The translations under genes were made by a program, and so were the position numbers. The notes under the pieces are model-generated. The model saw only the letters and a list, made by a program, of their open reading frames with translations. It made no database searches and was not told the DNA's origin. From contig JAGCJE010000176.1 of NCBI GenBank assembly GCA_017648225.1, positions 1-10,311 of the forward strand: a stretch of DNA of 10,311 nt. Direction: 5' to 3'. Positions 1 through 6,547 of this stretch are shown here, one piece after another. Each line of letters starts with the position of its first letter. The stretch's first letter is position 1. This DNA comes from Kiritimatiellia bacterium (GTDB lineage: Bacteria > Verrucomicrobiota > Kiritimatiellia > RFP12 > UBA1067).

Positions 1-39
1 GGTCGCAAGGACGCGCAAATCGCCCATATCAAAAGGTGA
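1..39 (+). CDS. possible C-terminal end of an upstream gene
   Basis: Frame 1 reads GRKDAQIAHIKR and then a TGA stop at 37-39. The residues are charged and look like a normal protein tail, and the codons end in G or C about as often as those of the downstream housekeeping genes. Twelve codons are too few to name a family. The other two forward frames are also open for a short distance (stops at 67-69 and 88-90), so the frame choice is a judgement. No function is assigned. Confidence 0.3.
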   Translation, partial: GRKDAQIAHIKR

Positions 40-177
40 GCACGGTTGCAGCAACATCCGCCGCGATATGAAAAGTCACGGTAAGAAATGAAGAATAATG
101 AGGCTATGATTATTATTGTAGTACAGTATGGAAGCAAGATGGAAGAAGTGGGGGCATATTCTAAATCAAAATTGCCG
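40..177. other. intergenic region before the tRNA cluster
   Basis: No convincing gene is seen. The stretch becomes AT-rich from about base 80. A small AATAAT/ATTATT inverted repeat around 93-118 is not followed by a T-run and is too weak to call a terminator. It leads into the tRNA promoter. Confidence 0.5.
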
Positions 178-206
178 TTGAAAGTTCGAAAATAATATGG
201 TATACT
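178..206 (+). promoter_or_regulatory. sigma70-type promoter of the tRNA cluster
   Basis: A -35 box TTGAAA (178-183) and a -10 box TATACT (201-206) are separated by exactly 17 bases. A TGG extended -10 (198-200) sits immediately before the -10 box. The predicted start near 213 lies about 15 bases before the first tRNA, which fits a stable-RNA transcript with a short 5' leader. The match and spacing are good and the surroundings are AT-rich, as expected of a real promoter. It may also feed dnaG by read-through, because no terminator separates the tRNAs from that gene. Confidence 0.75.
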
Positions 207-227
207 ACTCACCAATCATTTGCCAAA

Positions 228-301
228 GCGGGCGTAGCTCAATGGCAGAGCTCCAGCCTTCCAAGCTGGCTACGAGGGTTCGATTCCCTTCGCCCGCTCC
301 A
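228..301 (+). tRNA. tRNA-Gly (anticodon TCC)
   Basis: The acceptor stem GCGGGCG (228-234) pairs perfectly with CGCCCGC (291-297). The anticodon stem CCAGC/GCTGG encloses the loop CTTCCAA, giving anticodon TCC, which reads GGA and possibly GGG. The T arm has the usual TTCGATT loop. The discriminator base is T, and CCA is encoded at 299-301. It is the first of three clustered tRNAs and lies just downstream of a strong promoter match. Confidence 0.97.
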
Positions 302-314
302 TAAGGCATGGGAT

Positions 315-400
315 GCCAGAGTGGCGTAATGGCAGCCGCAGCAGACTCAAAATCTGCCGTACGTGAGTACGTGAGGGTTCGAGTCCCTCCTCTGGCACCA
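315..400 (+). tRNA. tRNA-Leu (anticodon CAA)
   Basis: The acceptor stem GCCAGAG (315-321) pairs with CTCTGGC (390-396). The discriminator is A and CCA is encoded at 398-400. The anticodon stem GCAGA/TCTGC holds the loop CTCAAAA, with anticodon CAA at 348-350, which reads TTG. A long variable arm containing the inverted repeat GTAC..GTAC marks a class II tRNA, as expected for leucine. It follows tRNA-Gly after 13 bases and is probably cotranscribed with it. Confidence 0.96.
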
Positions 401-425
401 ATGTTTGAGCAAGTGATTTGAGACT

Positions 426-515
<90 letters not shown>

Positions 516-542
516 CTTACTCTTGATATGAGGTAAGGATTT

Positions 543-557
543 TCCCATCTTATGGGA
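543..557 (+). promoter_or_regulatory. small hairpin in the dnaG leader
   Basis: TCCCAT (543-548) and ATGGGA (552-557) form a perfect 6-bp stem with a 3-base loop, ten bases before the dnaG ATG. No T-run follows it on the + strand, so it is not an intrinsic terminator. It could mark a processing point between the tRNAs and the mRNA, or influence dnaG translation. It could also be chance. Confidence 0.3.
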
Positions 558-567
558 CATCAGTGAA

Positions 568-2499
568 ATGGGTAAGGGTATTACAGAATCAACGGTTGAA
601 GAGATAAAATCCCGCATCGATCTCGCGGATCTGATTTCCTCTTACGGAATAGCCGTTAAGCATGCGGGATCCAGCCTTAAGGCGTGCTGTCCGTTCCACA
701 ACGAAAAGACTCCGAGTTTTCAGATCAACAACTCCAAGGGCTTTTACCATTGTTTCGGGTGCGGCGAATCGGGCGACGCCATAAAGTTTGTACAGAAAAT
801 GGAAGGAAGTTCCTTCCTGGAGGCCGTTAAGTCTCTGGCGTCCCGCTGCGGCGTTGAAATTGTCGAGTCGGTCGATCCCGAACACGGGAAGAGAAAGCGT
901 CTTTATGCTCTGATGGCGGAGCTGGCCCAGTTTTATCATCGCTGTCTGATGAAGATGCGCGAAGCGGCTCCCGCCCGCGAATATCTCGTAAAGCGCCGGC
1001 TTGATGAGAAGGTTCAGGAAGATTTTATAATCGGCTACGCGCCGAACGGTATGGCCGCGATGGTGAAGTGGGCCGAAAAATACGGCTACAGCCTGGAGGA
1101 ACTCGAGGCGGCCGGTGTCATAAAACCTCCGCGCGACGCCAGGGATTCGGGATATCACCGCTTCGGTTCGCGGCTCATGTTCACGATATGCGACAAACAG
1201 GGCCGCGTCGTCGCTTTTTCAGGCCGGCAGCTCGTTGCCAACAAGAATTCCGGGAAATACGTAAATTCTCCCGAGACCGCGATTTTCAAAAAGGCGAACG
1301 TTCTTTTCGGGTTTGATAAGGCTTCAGGCTTTATCGCGCGCTCGCCGCGGCGCGAGGTGATTCTCTGCGAGGGGCAGATCGATGTCATAAGGCTTCACAT
1401 CTGCGGGTTTAAGAATGCGGTCGCCTCGCAAGGTACGGCGTTCACCGACGAGCACGCCAAGATGATAAAGCGCGTCGCAGACTGCGCAGTTTTGATGTAT
1501 GATGACGACGCCGCCGGGCGAAAGGCGGCGATCGCGACCGCGCGAAAGCTTCTCGCGATGGAGATGCCTGTGAGAGTCGTAAGTCTCCCGAACGGAGCGG
1601 ATCCGGATTCTTTCCTCATAGAGAACGGACCGGAAGCTCTTCAAGCTCTCATCGACAAGGCCCGTTCAATCATTGATTTCCAGTTTGAGACCGAAAAGTC
1701 AAAAGAAGAGGGCTCCACGTCTCTTGATGCGCTCAACCGCATCTCTAAGTCTCTTCTTGTGACGATTGCCTCGTGTCCGTCGGCGATTCTGCAGGCTGGA
1801 ATGGTCGACGAGGCCGCAAGAAAACTCTCACTCCCCGTCGCCGCGCTTTCAGAAGAGTTATCGAAGACGGTTGCCGCCGCGAAAACGGCGCCTATTCCGC
1901 GCGCTCCCGAGCCGATGGACGTCGAGAGCGAAATTGATTTTGACGGTTTTTCGGAATCCAGGGACGAAATCGTTCCGGATGAAACTCAATTTGAGGATGT
2001 CGCTGCCGCCGATCGTCATTCTCCATCGATAACGGAATTCGCGTTTATGGAGTTTCTGATGGCGCGTGAATATGACGCCGATATTGAAAAGGGCGTGTCG
2101 GAATTTCTCTCCGGAGATGTTTTCGCTTCCGATTTCACCAGACGTTTCATCGATACCTGGCGCGACGAGGTTGTAAAGGGCGAAGATCTTTTCGCGTTTT
2201 TTGCGGAAAATCTTTCTTCCTACGAACGCGAATGGTTTGATAAAATATATCTCGGAGCCGGAAAGACCGAGGCGAGCGCGATGACGGCGGAAGATATTCT
2301 TCGCGACTTTGTCCGCAAGTTCTGGGTAGATCGGCTTAAACGCGAGCGGAATTCCATTTCTTCTTCCTCGGGTCTCGAGGGCGATATGAAGCGGATGAAG
2401 CTTTCGATGGACATAAAACGCCTTTCGAGCGCCGCCTGGACCGATGTCGCGGCGCTGATCGACGATTTGAAAAAAGGAGAAAAACAAAATGGATATTAA
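568..2499 (+). CDS. dnaG: DNA primase DnaG
   Basis: The product (643 aa) makes the short RNA primers for DNA replication in the cytoplasm and works with the replicative helicase. Residues 1-100 are the CHC2 zinc-binding domain, with ligands C41, H44, C62 and C65 (CCPFH...YHCFGCGESGDA). About 125-260 is the N-terminal catalytic core, including KYVNSPET before the TOPRIM fold. The TOPRIM domain (about 262-345) shows CEGQID with catalytic E268, and the acidic cluster D312-D313-D314 where many primases have DGD. After an acidic linker near 435-485, a divergent C-terminal part would be the helicase-binding domain. Length is normal for the family. The ATG at 568 is used because homology to other primases begins a few codons in, although no strong Shine-Dalgarno sequence precedes it. 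Its 3' end overlaps the next gene by 11 bases. It is probably transcribed from its own weak promoter or by tRNA read-through. Confidence 0.97.
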   Translation: MGKGITESTVEEIKSRIDLADLISSYGIAVKHAGSSLKACCPFHNEKTPSFQINNSKGFYHCFGCGESGDAIKFVQKMEGSSFLEAVKSLASRCGVEIVESVDPEHGKRKRLYALMAELAQFYHRCLMKMREAAPAREYLVKRRLDEKVQEDFIIGYAPNGMAAMVKWAEKYGYSLEELEAAGVIKPPRDARDSGYHRFGSRLMFTICDKQGRVVAFSGRQLVANKNSGKYVNSPETAIFKKANVLFGFDKASGFIARSPRREVILCEGQIDVIRLHICGFKNAVASQGTAFTDEHAKMIKRVADCAVLMYDDDAAGRKAAIATARKLLAMEMPVRVVSLPNGADPDSFLIENGPEALQALIDKARSIIDFQFETEKSKEEGSTSLDALNRISKSLLVTIASCPSAILQAGMVDEAARKLSLPVAALSEELSKTVAAAKTAPIPRAPEPMDVESEIDFDGFSESRDEIVPDETQFEDVAAADRHSPSITEFAFMEFLMAREYDADIEKGVSEFLSGDVFASDFTRRFIDTWRDEVVKGEDLFAFFAENLSSYEREWFDKIYLGAGKTEASAMTAEDILRDFVRKFWVDRLKRERNSISSSSGLEGDMKRMKLSMDIKRLSSAAWTDVAALIDDLKKGEKQNGY

Positions 2500-3451
2500 A
2501 GAAGCGACAGCCGCGATAGCTTCAAAAAAAGAGATGGTATCTAGAATCCGCGACGAGGTTTCCCGCGTCATAGTCGGTCAGGAGAAACTTATCGATCGTC
2601 TTCTTCTTGCGCTTGTGACCGACGGGCATATTCTTCTTGAGGGCGTTCCGGGTCTTGCGAAGACGCTTTCGTGCAATACTCTCGCCAAGGCGCTCGGACT
2701 TGATTTCAAGCGGATATCTTTTACTCCGGATCTTCTTCCCGCCGATGTCGTCGGCACGATGGTTTATTCGCCGAAGACCGGTGAATTCACTCCGAAAAAA
2801 GGTCCTGTTTTCACGAATCTTCTTCTTGCCGACGAAATCAACCGCGCTCCCGCGAAAGTCCAGTCCGCTCTTCTTGAGGCGATGCAGGAGCGTCAGGTGA
2901 CGATCGGCGACGAGACATATCCGCTTGCAAAACCTTTCCTTGTGCTTGCGACCCAGAACCCGATCGAGCAGGAAGGTACCTATCCGCTTCCCGAAGCCCA
3001 GGTCGACCGCTTTATGTTCAAGTGTCTCGTCGAACCGCCCACGATGGCCGATGAGCGTCGCATTATGCAGCGTTTCGCCGAATCATCCGAGAAGCCTGAG
3101 GCTAAAACGGTAGTTACGGGCGAAGAGATAGACTCTCTTCGCGAGGCGTTGTCGATCGTTTACTGTGACGAGAAGGTCGGTGATTATATTCTTTCGATCG
3201 TATTCAAGACGCGCGAGCCGAACGTTTTCATCCAGAACGGCGCCAGTCCCCGCGCGACGCTCGCGTTGAATCTCGCCGCGCGCGGCAATGCGCTTTTAAA
3301 GGGCCGCGCATACGCGACACCCCAGGACGTCAAGGAAGTCGTTTACGACGTTTTAAGGCATCGTATACTTCTTACCTACGAGGCCGAGGCGGAGGGTGTT
3401 ACGGCCGACAAGATCATCGACCGGATTCTCAACGAAGTGCCCGTTCCCTGA
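2489..3451 (+). CDS. MoxR-family AAA+ ATPase
   Basis: This 320-aa protein is a MoxR-type AAA+ ATPase, a cytoplasmic chaperone-like motor that typically acts on partners with von Willebrand A domains. Walker A is GVPGLAKT at residues 52-59. Walker B is LLLADEINRAP, with D115 and E116. The sensor 1 motif is ATQNPIEQEGTYPLPEAQ, with N157, followed by VDRF. The C-terminal lid helical region contains the family-typical SPRATLALNLAARG. The start is fixed by AAGGAGA at 2474-2480, eight bases before the ATG, even though this lies inside the end of dnaG. The DUF58 gene begins two bases after its stop, and two membrane proteins of the same system follow. That context is the classic moxR-bat arrangement. 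The specific substrate cannot be read from sequence. Confidence 0.96.
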   Translation: MDIKEATAAIASKKEMVSRIRDEVSRVIVGQEKLIDRLLLALVTDGHILLEGVPGLAKTLSCNTLAKALGLDFKRISFTPDLLPADVVGTMVYSPKTGEFTPKKGPVFTNLLLADEINRAPAKVQSALLEAMQERQVTIGDETYPLAKPFLVLATQNPIEQEGTYPLPEAQVDRFMFKCLVEPPTMADERRIMQRFAESSEKPEAKTVVTGEEIDSLREALSIVYCDEKVGDYILSIVFKTREPNVFIQNGASPRATLALNLAARGNALLKGRAYATPQDVKEVVYDVLRHRILLTYEAEAEGVTADKIIDRILNEVPVP

Positions 3452-3452
3452 T

Positions 3453-4358
3453 ATGGCGCTCGACGTAAAAGAACTTATGTCCAAGGTGGGGAGGATCCGC
3501 TTCCTCACCAACAGGCTCATCGATGATGAGCTGAGCGGAAATTATCATTCGATGTTCAAGGGGCAGGGGGTTGAATTTGATGAAGTGCGCCCCTATGAAC
3601 CGGGAGACGACGTACGTTCCATCGACTGGAACGTTACGGCGAGAACGGGTCAGCCGTATATAAAACGTTACAAGGAAGAGCGGGAACTTACGATATTTTT
3701 TCTGGTCGACGTTTCGGGTTCTTTGAGTTACGGCAGCCGCGGAAGGTCCAAGGCGGATTTGGCAGCCGAGGTTTCGGCGCTTTTGGCGCTCACGGCGATT
3801 CGCAATCAGGATAAGGTCGGGCTTGTGCTTTTTTCCGACAGGATTTTAAAATATATCCCTCCGCGGAAAGGTCGCGACAGCGTCATGCGTCTGGCGCGCG
3901 AGGTTCTGGCGGCGGGCGACGGAGCGCAGGGCGGTACAGATATGATTGAGGCGCTTAAGTTCTTCAACAGTATCCGCAAACGCCGCGCGGTGGTTTTTCT
4001 GGTCAGCGATTTTATTCTTCCTTCATCTTGCCCGCGCGATGAATTCGAGAAGGTCGTTCGCGCTACCGCCGGTCGCCATGATATGGTTTCCATCTGCGTC
4101 TCTGATCCGGCCGAAACGGAAATACCCGATGTCGGATTGGTTGAGCTTGAAGACCCCGAAACGGGCGAGATAACGATAGCCGATACGTCCAGCGCCTCCG
4201 TGAGAAAGTCGTTTTCAGATGCGGCCGCCAGGGAGAAATCGGATATCGAGCGCTTCTTCGTAAAATCGGCGGTCGATTCCATTTCACTTTCCACCGATAA
4301 GCCTTACATCGATGAGGTGAGAAAGCTGTTCAGGCGTCGCGCCTATAAGAGGAGATGA
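3453..4358 (+). CDS. DUF58 domain protein (VWA-like), Bat operon
   Basis: This is a DUF58 family protein of 301 aa that normally accompanies MoxR ATPases. The signature FDEVRPYEPGDDVRSIDW with NVTAR runs through residues 42-64. A VWA-like fold follows, with MIDAS residues D86-x-S88-x-S90, T162 and D186, so metal binding is expected to be intact. No transmembrane segment is seen, so it is probably cytoplasmic and membrane-associated through partners. The frame stays open upstream to an ATG at 3396, but that extension would overlap moxR and does not resemble the family. The ATG at 3453, one base after the moxR stop, gives the normal DUF58 N-terminus. No Shine-Dalgarno sequence is evident, so translational coupling to moxR is likely. 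Its stop lies just before the next gene. Confidence 0.94.
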   Translation: MALDVKELMSKVGRIRFLTNRLIDDELSGNYHSMFKGQGVEFDEVRPYEPGDDVRSIDWNVTARTGQPYIKRYKEERELTIFFLVDVSGSLSYGSRGRSKADLAAEVSALLALTAIRNQDKVGLVLFSDRILKYIPPRKGRDSVMRLAREVLAAGDGAQGGTDMIEALKFFNSIRKRRAVVFLVSDFILPSSCPRDEFEKVVRATAGRHDMVSICVSDPAETEIPDVGLVELEDPETGEITIADTSSASVRKSFSDAAAREKSDIERFFVKSAVDSISLSTDKPYIDEVRKLFRRRAYKRR

Positions 4359-4360
4359 AG

Positions 4361-5260
4361 ATGTTTAATTCTCTTGTTCTTGCGGCATCGCTTTTTACGA
4401 TTTCCAACAACGGCGTCGACGTCTCGCTTTCCTCCGAATGCGATGTCATCGATCCCGCTAAAAGCGTGTTCGTCGATCTGAAAATAGTCTCACCCGGTGA
4501 TGTCGAGGTCGTAGAGCCTGATTTGGCCGCGAGGGCACGCGGCTTTTCCTCCGTCGAAAACGTCGCCGACGAGCCGTATGTAAACGAGGAAGGCCGACGC
4601 GTTGTCCGTTCGCAGTGGCGGCTCGTTCCCGAGCCTTGCGCGAAGGAGTATAAAATCGCTCCGTTTGCGGTTAAAACAAAGTCCGGGTCTTCTTTCGTCG
4701 CAGGTCCTGTTTATTTTAAAAATCCCCCCGCCCGCGCGGATGTTTCGGGTGAGATGCAGATTAATCCTCAGAAAGACCCGCCGCCGTTCAGCTGGAAGCT
4801 TGTCGGCCGGTATGCGCTCATCGCTTTAGGTCTTCTCGCGGCCGTTGCGCTTGTGTGGCTCTTGATCCGATATGTCTTAAGGCGGGTTAAAGAGCATAAA
4901 ATGACTCCTGTCGAAAGGGCGTGGGTCGAGCTTGAAAGACTTATTAAACGCAATCTGCCCCAGGCGGGAAAATTCAAGGATTTTTATGTTGAACTTACTT
5001 TGGTTGTCAGGCGATATATTCAACGCAAGCACGGTCTTAAAGCTCCGCATCTGACGACCGAAGAGTTTTTTGCCGAGGTTGAGAAGGTGCCGTCGTTTCC
5101 TAAAAACGCGATTCCTGGTCTTATGGAGTTTCTCAACGCCGCCGACATGATTAAGTTTGCGGGGGTAAAGGCCTCTCTTGAGTTGGCCGATGAGGCCGCC
5201 GAATCCGCAAGAGTGTACATTGTTTCCGACGAGTCTTTGACGAAGGGAGGAGGAAAATGA
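4361..5260 (+). CDS. BatD/DUF4381-like membrane-anchored protein
   Basis: This 299-aa protein has a hydrophobic N-terminus that looks like a signal peptide (LVLAASLFTIS), then a beta-rich exported domain to about residue 140 resembling BatD N-terminal domains. One strong transmembrane helix follows at about 151-173. The cytoplasmic C-terminal domain at about 180-295 carries the DUF4381-like pattern RAWVELERLIKR, DFYVELTLVVRRYIQRKHGL, TTEEFF and DMIKFAG. It probably links periplasmic and cytoplasmic parts of the MoxR/VWA system. Two starts are possible. The ATG at 4355 overlaps the previous stop but touches the ribosome binding site GGAG (4351-4354). The ATG at 4361 has a six-base spacing, like its neighbours, and is preferred. 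The 4355 start would add Met-Lys, a better signal-peptide n-region. Family assignment is from pattern recognition only. Confidence 0.8.
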   Translation: MFNSLVLAASLFTISNNGVDVSLSSECDVIDPAKSVFVDLKIVSPGDVEVVEPDLAARARGFSSVENVADEPYVNEEGRRVVRSQWRLVPEPCAKEYKIAPFAVKTKSGSSFVAGPVYFKNPPARADVSGEMQINPQKDPPPFSWKLVGRYALIALGLLAAVALVWLLIRYVLRRVKEHKMTPVERAWVELERLIKRNLPQAGKFKDFYVELTLVVRRYIQRKHGLKAPHLTTEEFFAEVEKVPSFPKNAIPGLMEFLNAADMIKFAGVKASLELADEAAESARVYIVSDESLTKGGGK

Positions 5261-6261
5261 CTTTCGCATATCCGTATGCGTTTTTTCTCGCTCTCCCGCT
5301 CGCTTTCGCCGCGTGGAGGATGATGCGCCGCTCGCGCGGCAGAGGGGTCCGGTTTTCCGCCGTTTCCAGAGTGAGCGTGAAGTCGTCCGGATGGCGCGTC
5401 ATAGCCGCGAAGGTTGCGCCTTATGTCGCGGTTTTAGGGCTTGCGCTTCTTGTCGTCGCGGCGGCGCGTCCGAGAGAGCCTTTTGGGAAAAGCAGTAGAA
5501 GTGTCGAGTCTATCGCGATTGCGATGGTCGTCGACGTATCCGGCTCGATGCGCGCGCCAGATATGAGTTCAAGGTATTCCAGAGAGGCTACTCGATTGGA
5601 CGTCGTTAAAAAGGCTTTTGCTGAATTTGTAAAAAGGCGCCCCGACGATCTGATATCGCTTGTAACTTTCGGGACATACGCCTCGGCGCGTACGCCGCTC
5701 ACTTCCGATCATGAAACGCTTCTCAATGTGTTGAAGGGCGTTGAAATTCCAAGAGGCAGCGACGAGGCTGAGACGGCAATCGGTGATGGACTTTCAGTCG
5801 CGCTTTTGAGGCTTAAGGACGCGAATATGAAATCGAAAATCGTGATTCTTCTTTCCGACGGCGTGAGCAACATTGGCTCGGCACAGGGCGGTGTTGATCC
5901 GGAAACGGCGGCGGCGGCGGCGAAAAAAATGGGGATTAAAGTATATACGATAGGTGTCGGCGCCAACTCCAGAGCGGCTATGGATCCATTCGGTTTCGGT
6001 ATGATGATGGGCGGGGCCCATTTCGACGAGCGTCAGCTTAAGAATATCGCAGCGACAACCTCGGGGATGTATTTCTCCGTCAATGATCAGGCCGGGCTTG
6101 AACGAGCCATGAAGGATATCGACGAGCTTGAAACCACAAAAGTTGAAGTCGAGGAATGGACGCGGTGGGTTGAATATTTCCCTACGTTTCTTGCGCTTGG
6201 TGTTTCGCTGACGGTTTTGGCGTCTCTCCTTTCGATGCTAGCCGTGCGCCGCATGTGGTAA
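5257..6261 (+). CDS. BatA-like VWA-domain membrane protein
   Basis: This 334-aa protein is a von Willebrand A membrane protein of the BatA/BatB type. Two N-terminal hydrophobic segments (about 5-20 and 53-70) precede the VWA domain at about 85-290, and a C-terminal helix at about 310-329 anchors the protein again. MIDAS residues are D93-x-S95-x-S97 (VVDVSGSM), a threonine in ETAIGDGL, and D201 in LLSDGVSN, so divalent metal binding should be intact. A flexible GFGMMMGG insert lies before HFDERQLKNIA, a common BatA feature. The start ATG overlaps the upstream stop as ATGA and follows GGAGG at 5246-5250 with six-base spacing. The VWA domain would face the periplasm or the outer leaflet of the membrane. 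It is the last gene of the run, with no batB or TPR batC after it in the window. Confidence 0.94.
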   Translation: MTFAYPYAFFLALPLAFAAWRMMRRSRGRGVRFSAVSRVSVKSSGWRVIAAKVAPYVAVLGLALLVVAAARPREPFGKSSRSVESIAIAMVVDVSGSMRAPDMSSRYSREATRLDVVKKAFAEFVKRRPDDLISLVTFGTYASARTPLTSDHETLLNVLKGVEIPRGSDEAETAIGDGLSVALLRLKDANMKSKIVILLSDGVSNIGSAQGGVDPETAAAAAKKMGIKVYTIGVGANSRAAMDPFGFGMMMGGAHFDERQLKNIAATTSGMYFSVNDQAGLERAMKDIDELETTKVEVEEWTRWVEYFPTFLALGVSLTVLASLLSMLAVRRMW

Positions 6262-6328
6262 TCTGCCTGAATTTCGAGCGAGAACAATATCTATGAGGCG
6301 GTAGAAATACAGAAGAATTTACGTGGCA

Positions 6329-6358
6329 CTAAGAAACGTCTTGGAATTTTGATTTTTT
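6329..6358 (+). terminator. weak intrinsic terminator candidate for the dnaG-bat operon
   Basis: CTAAGA (6329-6334) and TCTTGG (6339-6344) form a 6-bp stem, including one G-U pair, closed by the four-base loop AACG. The T-rich tail AATTTTGATTTTTT follows. Position, about 70 bases after the last stop of the operon, and tail are right for termination. The stem is short and weakly GC, so efficiency would be low. Confidence 0.4.
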
Positions 6359-6391
6359 GTTAAGATATCTTTTAGATAAAGAGCTTGGGAT

Positions 6392-6420
6392 TTGATTTTA
6401 AGGGTCATTAATGATAAAAT
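6392..6420 (+). promoter_or_regulatory. candidate sigma70 promoter of the secreted phosphatase gene
   Basis: TTGATT (6392-6397, 4 of 6 to consensus) and TAAAAT (6415-6420, 5 of 6) are 17 bases apart. Transcription would begin near 6427 and give a leader of about 120 bases that contains the whole long stem-loop. AT-rich DNA produces such matches by chance, so this is a proposal. Confidence 0.45.
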
Positions 6421-6451
6421 TTTTCGTTAAGGGTCACAATCTAGATAAAAT
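6398..6451 (+). repeat. two imperfect direct repeats TTAAGGGTCA...GATAAAAT
   Basis: TTAAGGGTCA occurs at 6398-6407 and again at 6427-6436, 29 bases apart. Each copy is followed by GATAAAAT (6413-6420 and 6444-6451), with a spacer of 5 and 7 bases. The first copy overlaps the proposed promoter and the second the proposed transcription start. Paired exact 10-mers plus paired 8-mers suggest an operator bound by a regulator, or a duplicated promoter element. No known regulator is recognised. Confidence 0.55.
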
Positions 6452-6531
6452 GAAATATGCATTGCGGACTTGATTAGGAGATAGCAAGCTAAGTCGGCTT
6501 GCCTTAATTGAAGTTCGTAATGCATGATTCA
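6451..6531 (+). promoter_or_regulatory. long structured leader (stem-loop) upstream of the phosphatase gene
   Basis: ATGCATTGCGGACTT (6457-6471) pairs with AAGTTCGTAATGCAT (6511-6525) over 15 positions, two of them G-U (6464/6518 and 6467/6515). The helix extends outward through U6456-G6526, a single A/A mismatch, and four pairs 6451-6454 with 6528-6531. Inward it continues through 6472-6478 with 6502-6509 (two bulged bases). A terminal hairpin CAAGC/GCTTG (6485-6489 with 6497-6501) then has a seven-base loop. All three non-Watson-Crick pairs of the basal helix are G-U on the + strand and would be A/C mismatches on the - strand, which points to an RNA made from the + strand. No T-run follows, so it is not a simple terminator. 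It ends five bases before the ribosome binding site, so control of translation or mRNA stability is plausible. No known riboswitch class was recognised. Confidence 0.7.
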
Positions 6532-6536
6532 AAAAC

Positions 6537-6540
6537 GGAG
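6537..6540 (+). promoter_or_regulatory. ribosome binding site that sets the 6548 start
   Basis: GGAG lies seven bases before the ATG at 6548 and follows the long stem-loop after five bases. It supports this start, which is also the one that gives a clean signal peptide. Confidence 0.75.
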
Positions 6541-6547
6541 TAGTATT

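Larger units (their letters stand above)
6262..6547. other. AT-rich intergenic region with several regulatory candidates
   Basis: No reading frame of useful length is seen in these 286 bases. The composition falls sharply to AT-rich after the batA-like stop. In order it holds a possible terminator (6329-6358), a promoter candidate (6392-6420), two TTAAGGGTCA repeats, a long stem-loop (6451-6531) and a ribosome binding site (6537-6540). Each is listed separately. Confidence 0.8.

Noticed and set aside
523..553. Possible dnaG promoter (TTGATA and TCTTAT)
   Set aside because: The 19-base spacing and poor -10 match are too weak, so I did not list it as a feature. Read-through from the tRNA promoter is as likely.
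1858..2571. 237-codon antisense frame over the end of dnaG
   Set aside because: It lies opposite strongly supported dnaG and moxR coding sequence and shows no recognisable domain. GC-rich coding DNA often leaves such shadows.
3396..3452. Upstream ATG giving a 19-residue N-terminal extension of the DUF58 protein
   Set aside because: It would overlap moxR by 56 bases, has no ribosome binding site, and the added residues are an out-of-frame reading of the moxR C-terminus. The ATG at 3453 gives the usual family start.
6451..6531. Inverted repeat read as a miniature transposable element or a minus-strand terminator
   Set aside because: No target-site duplication flanks the arms. On the - strand the wobble pairs become A/C mismatches and only four T residues follow, so a + strand RNA fold explains it better.
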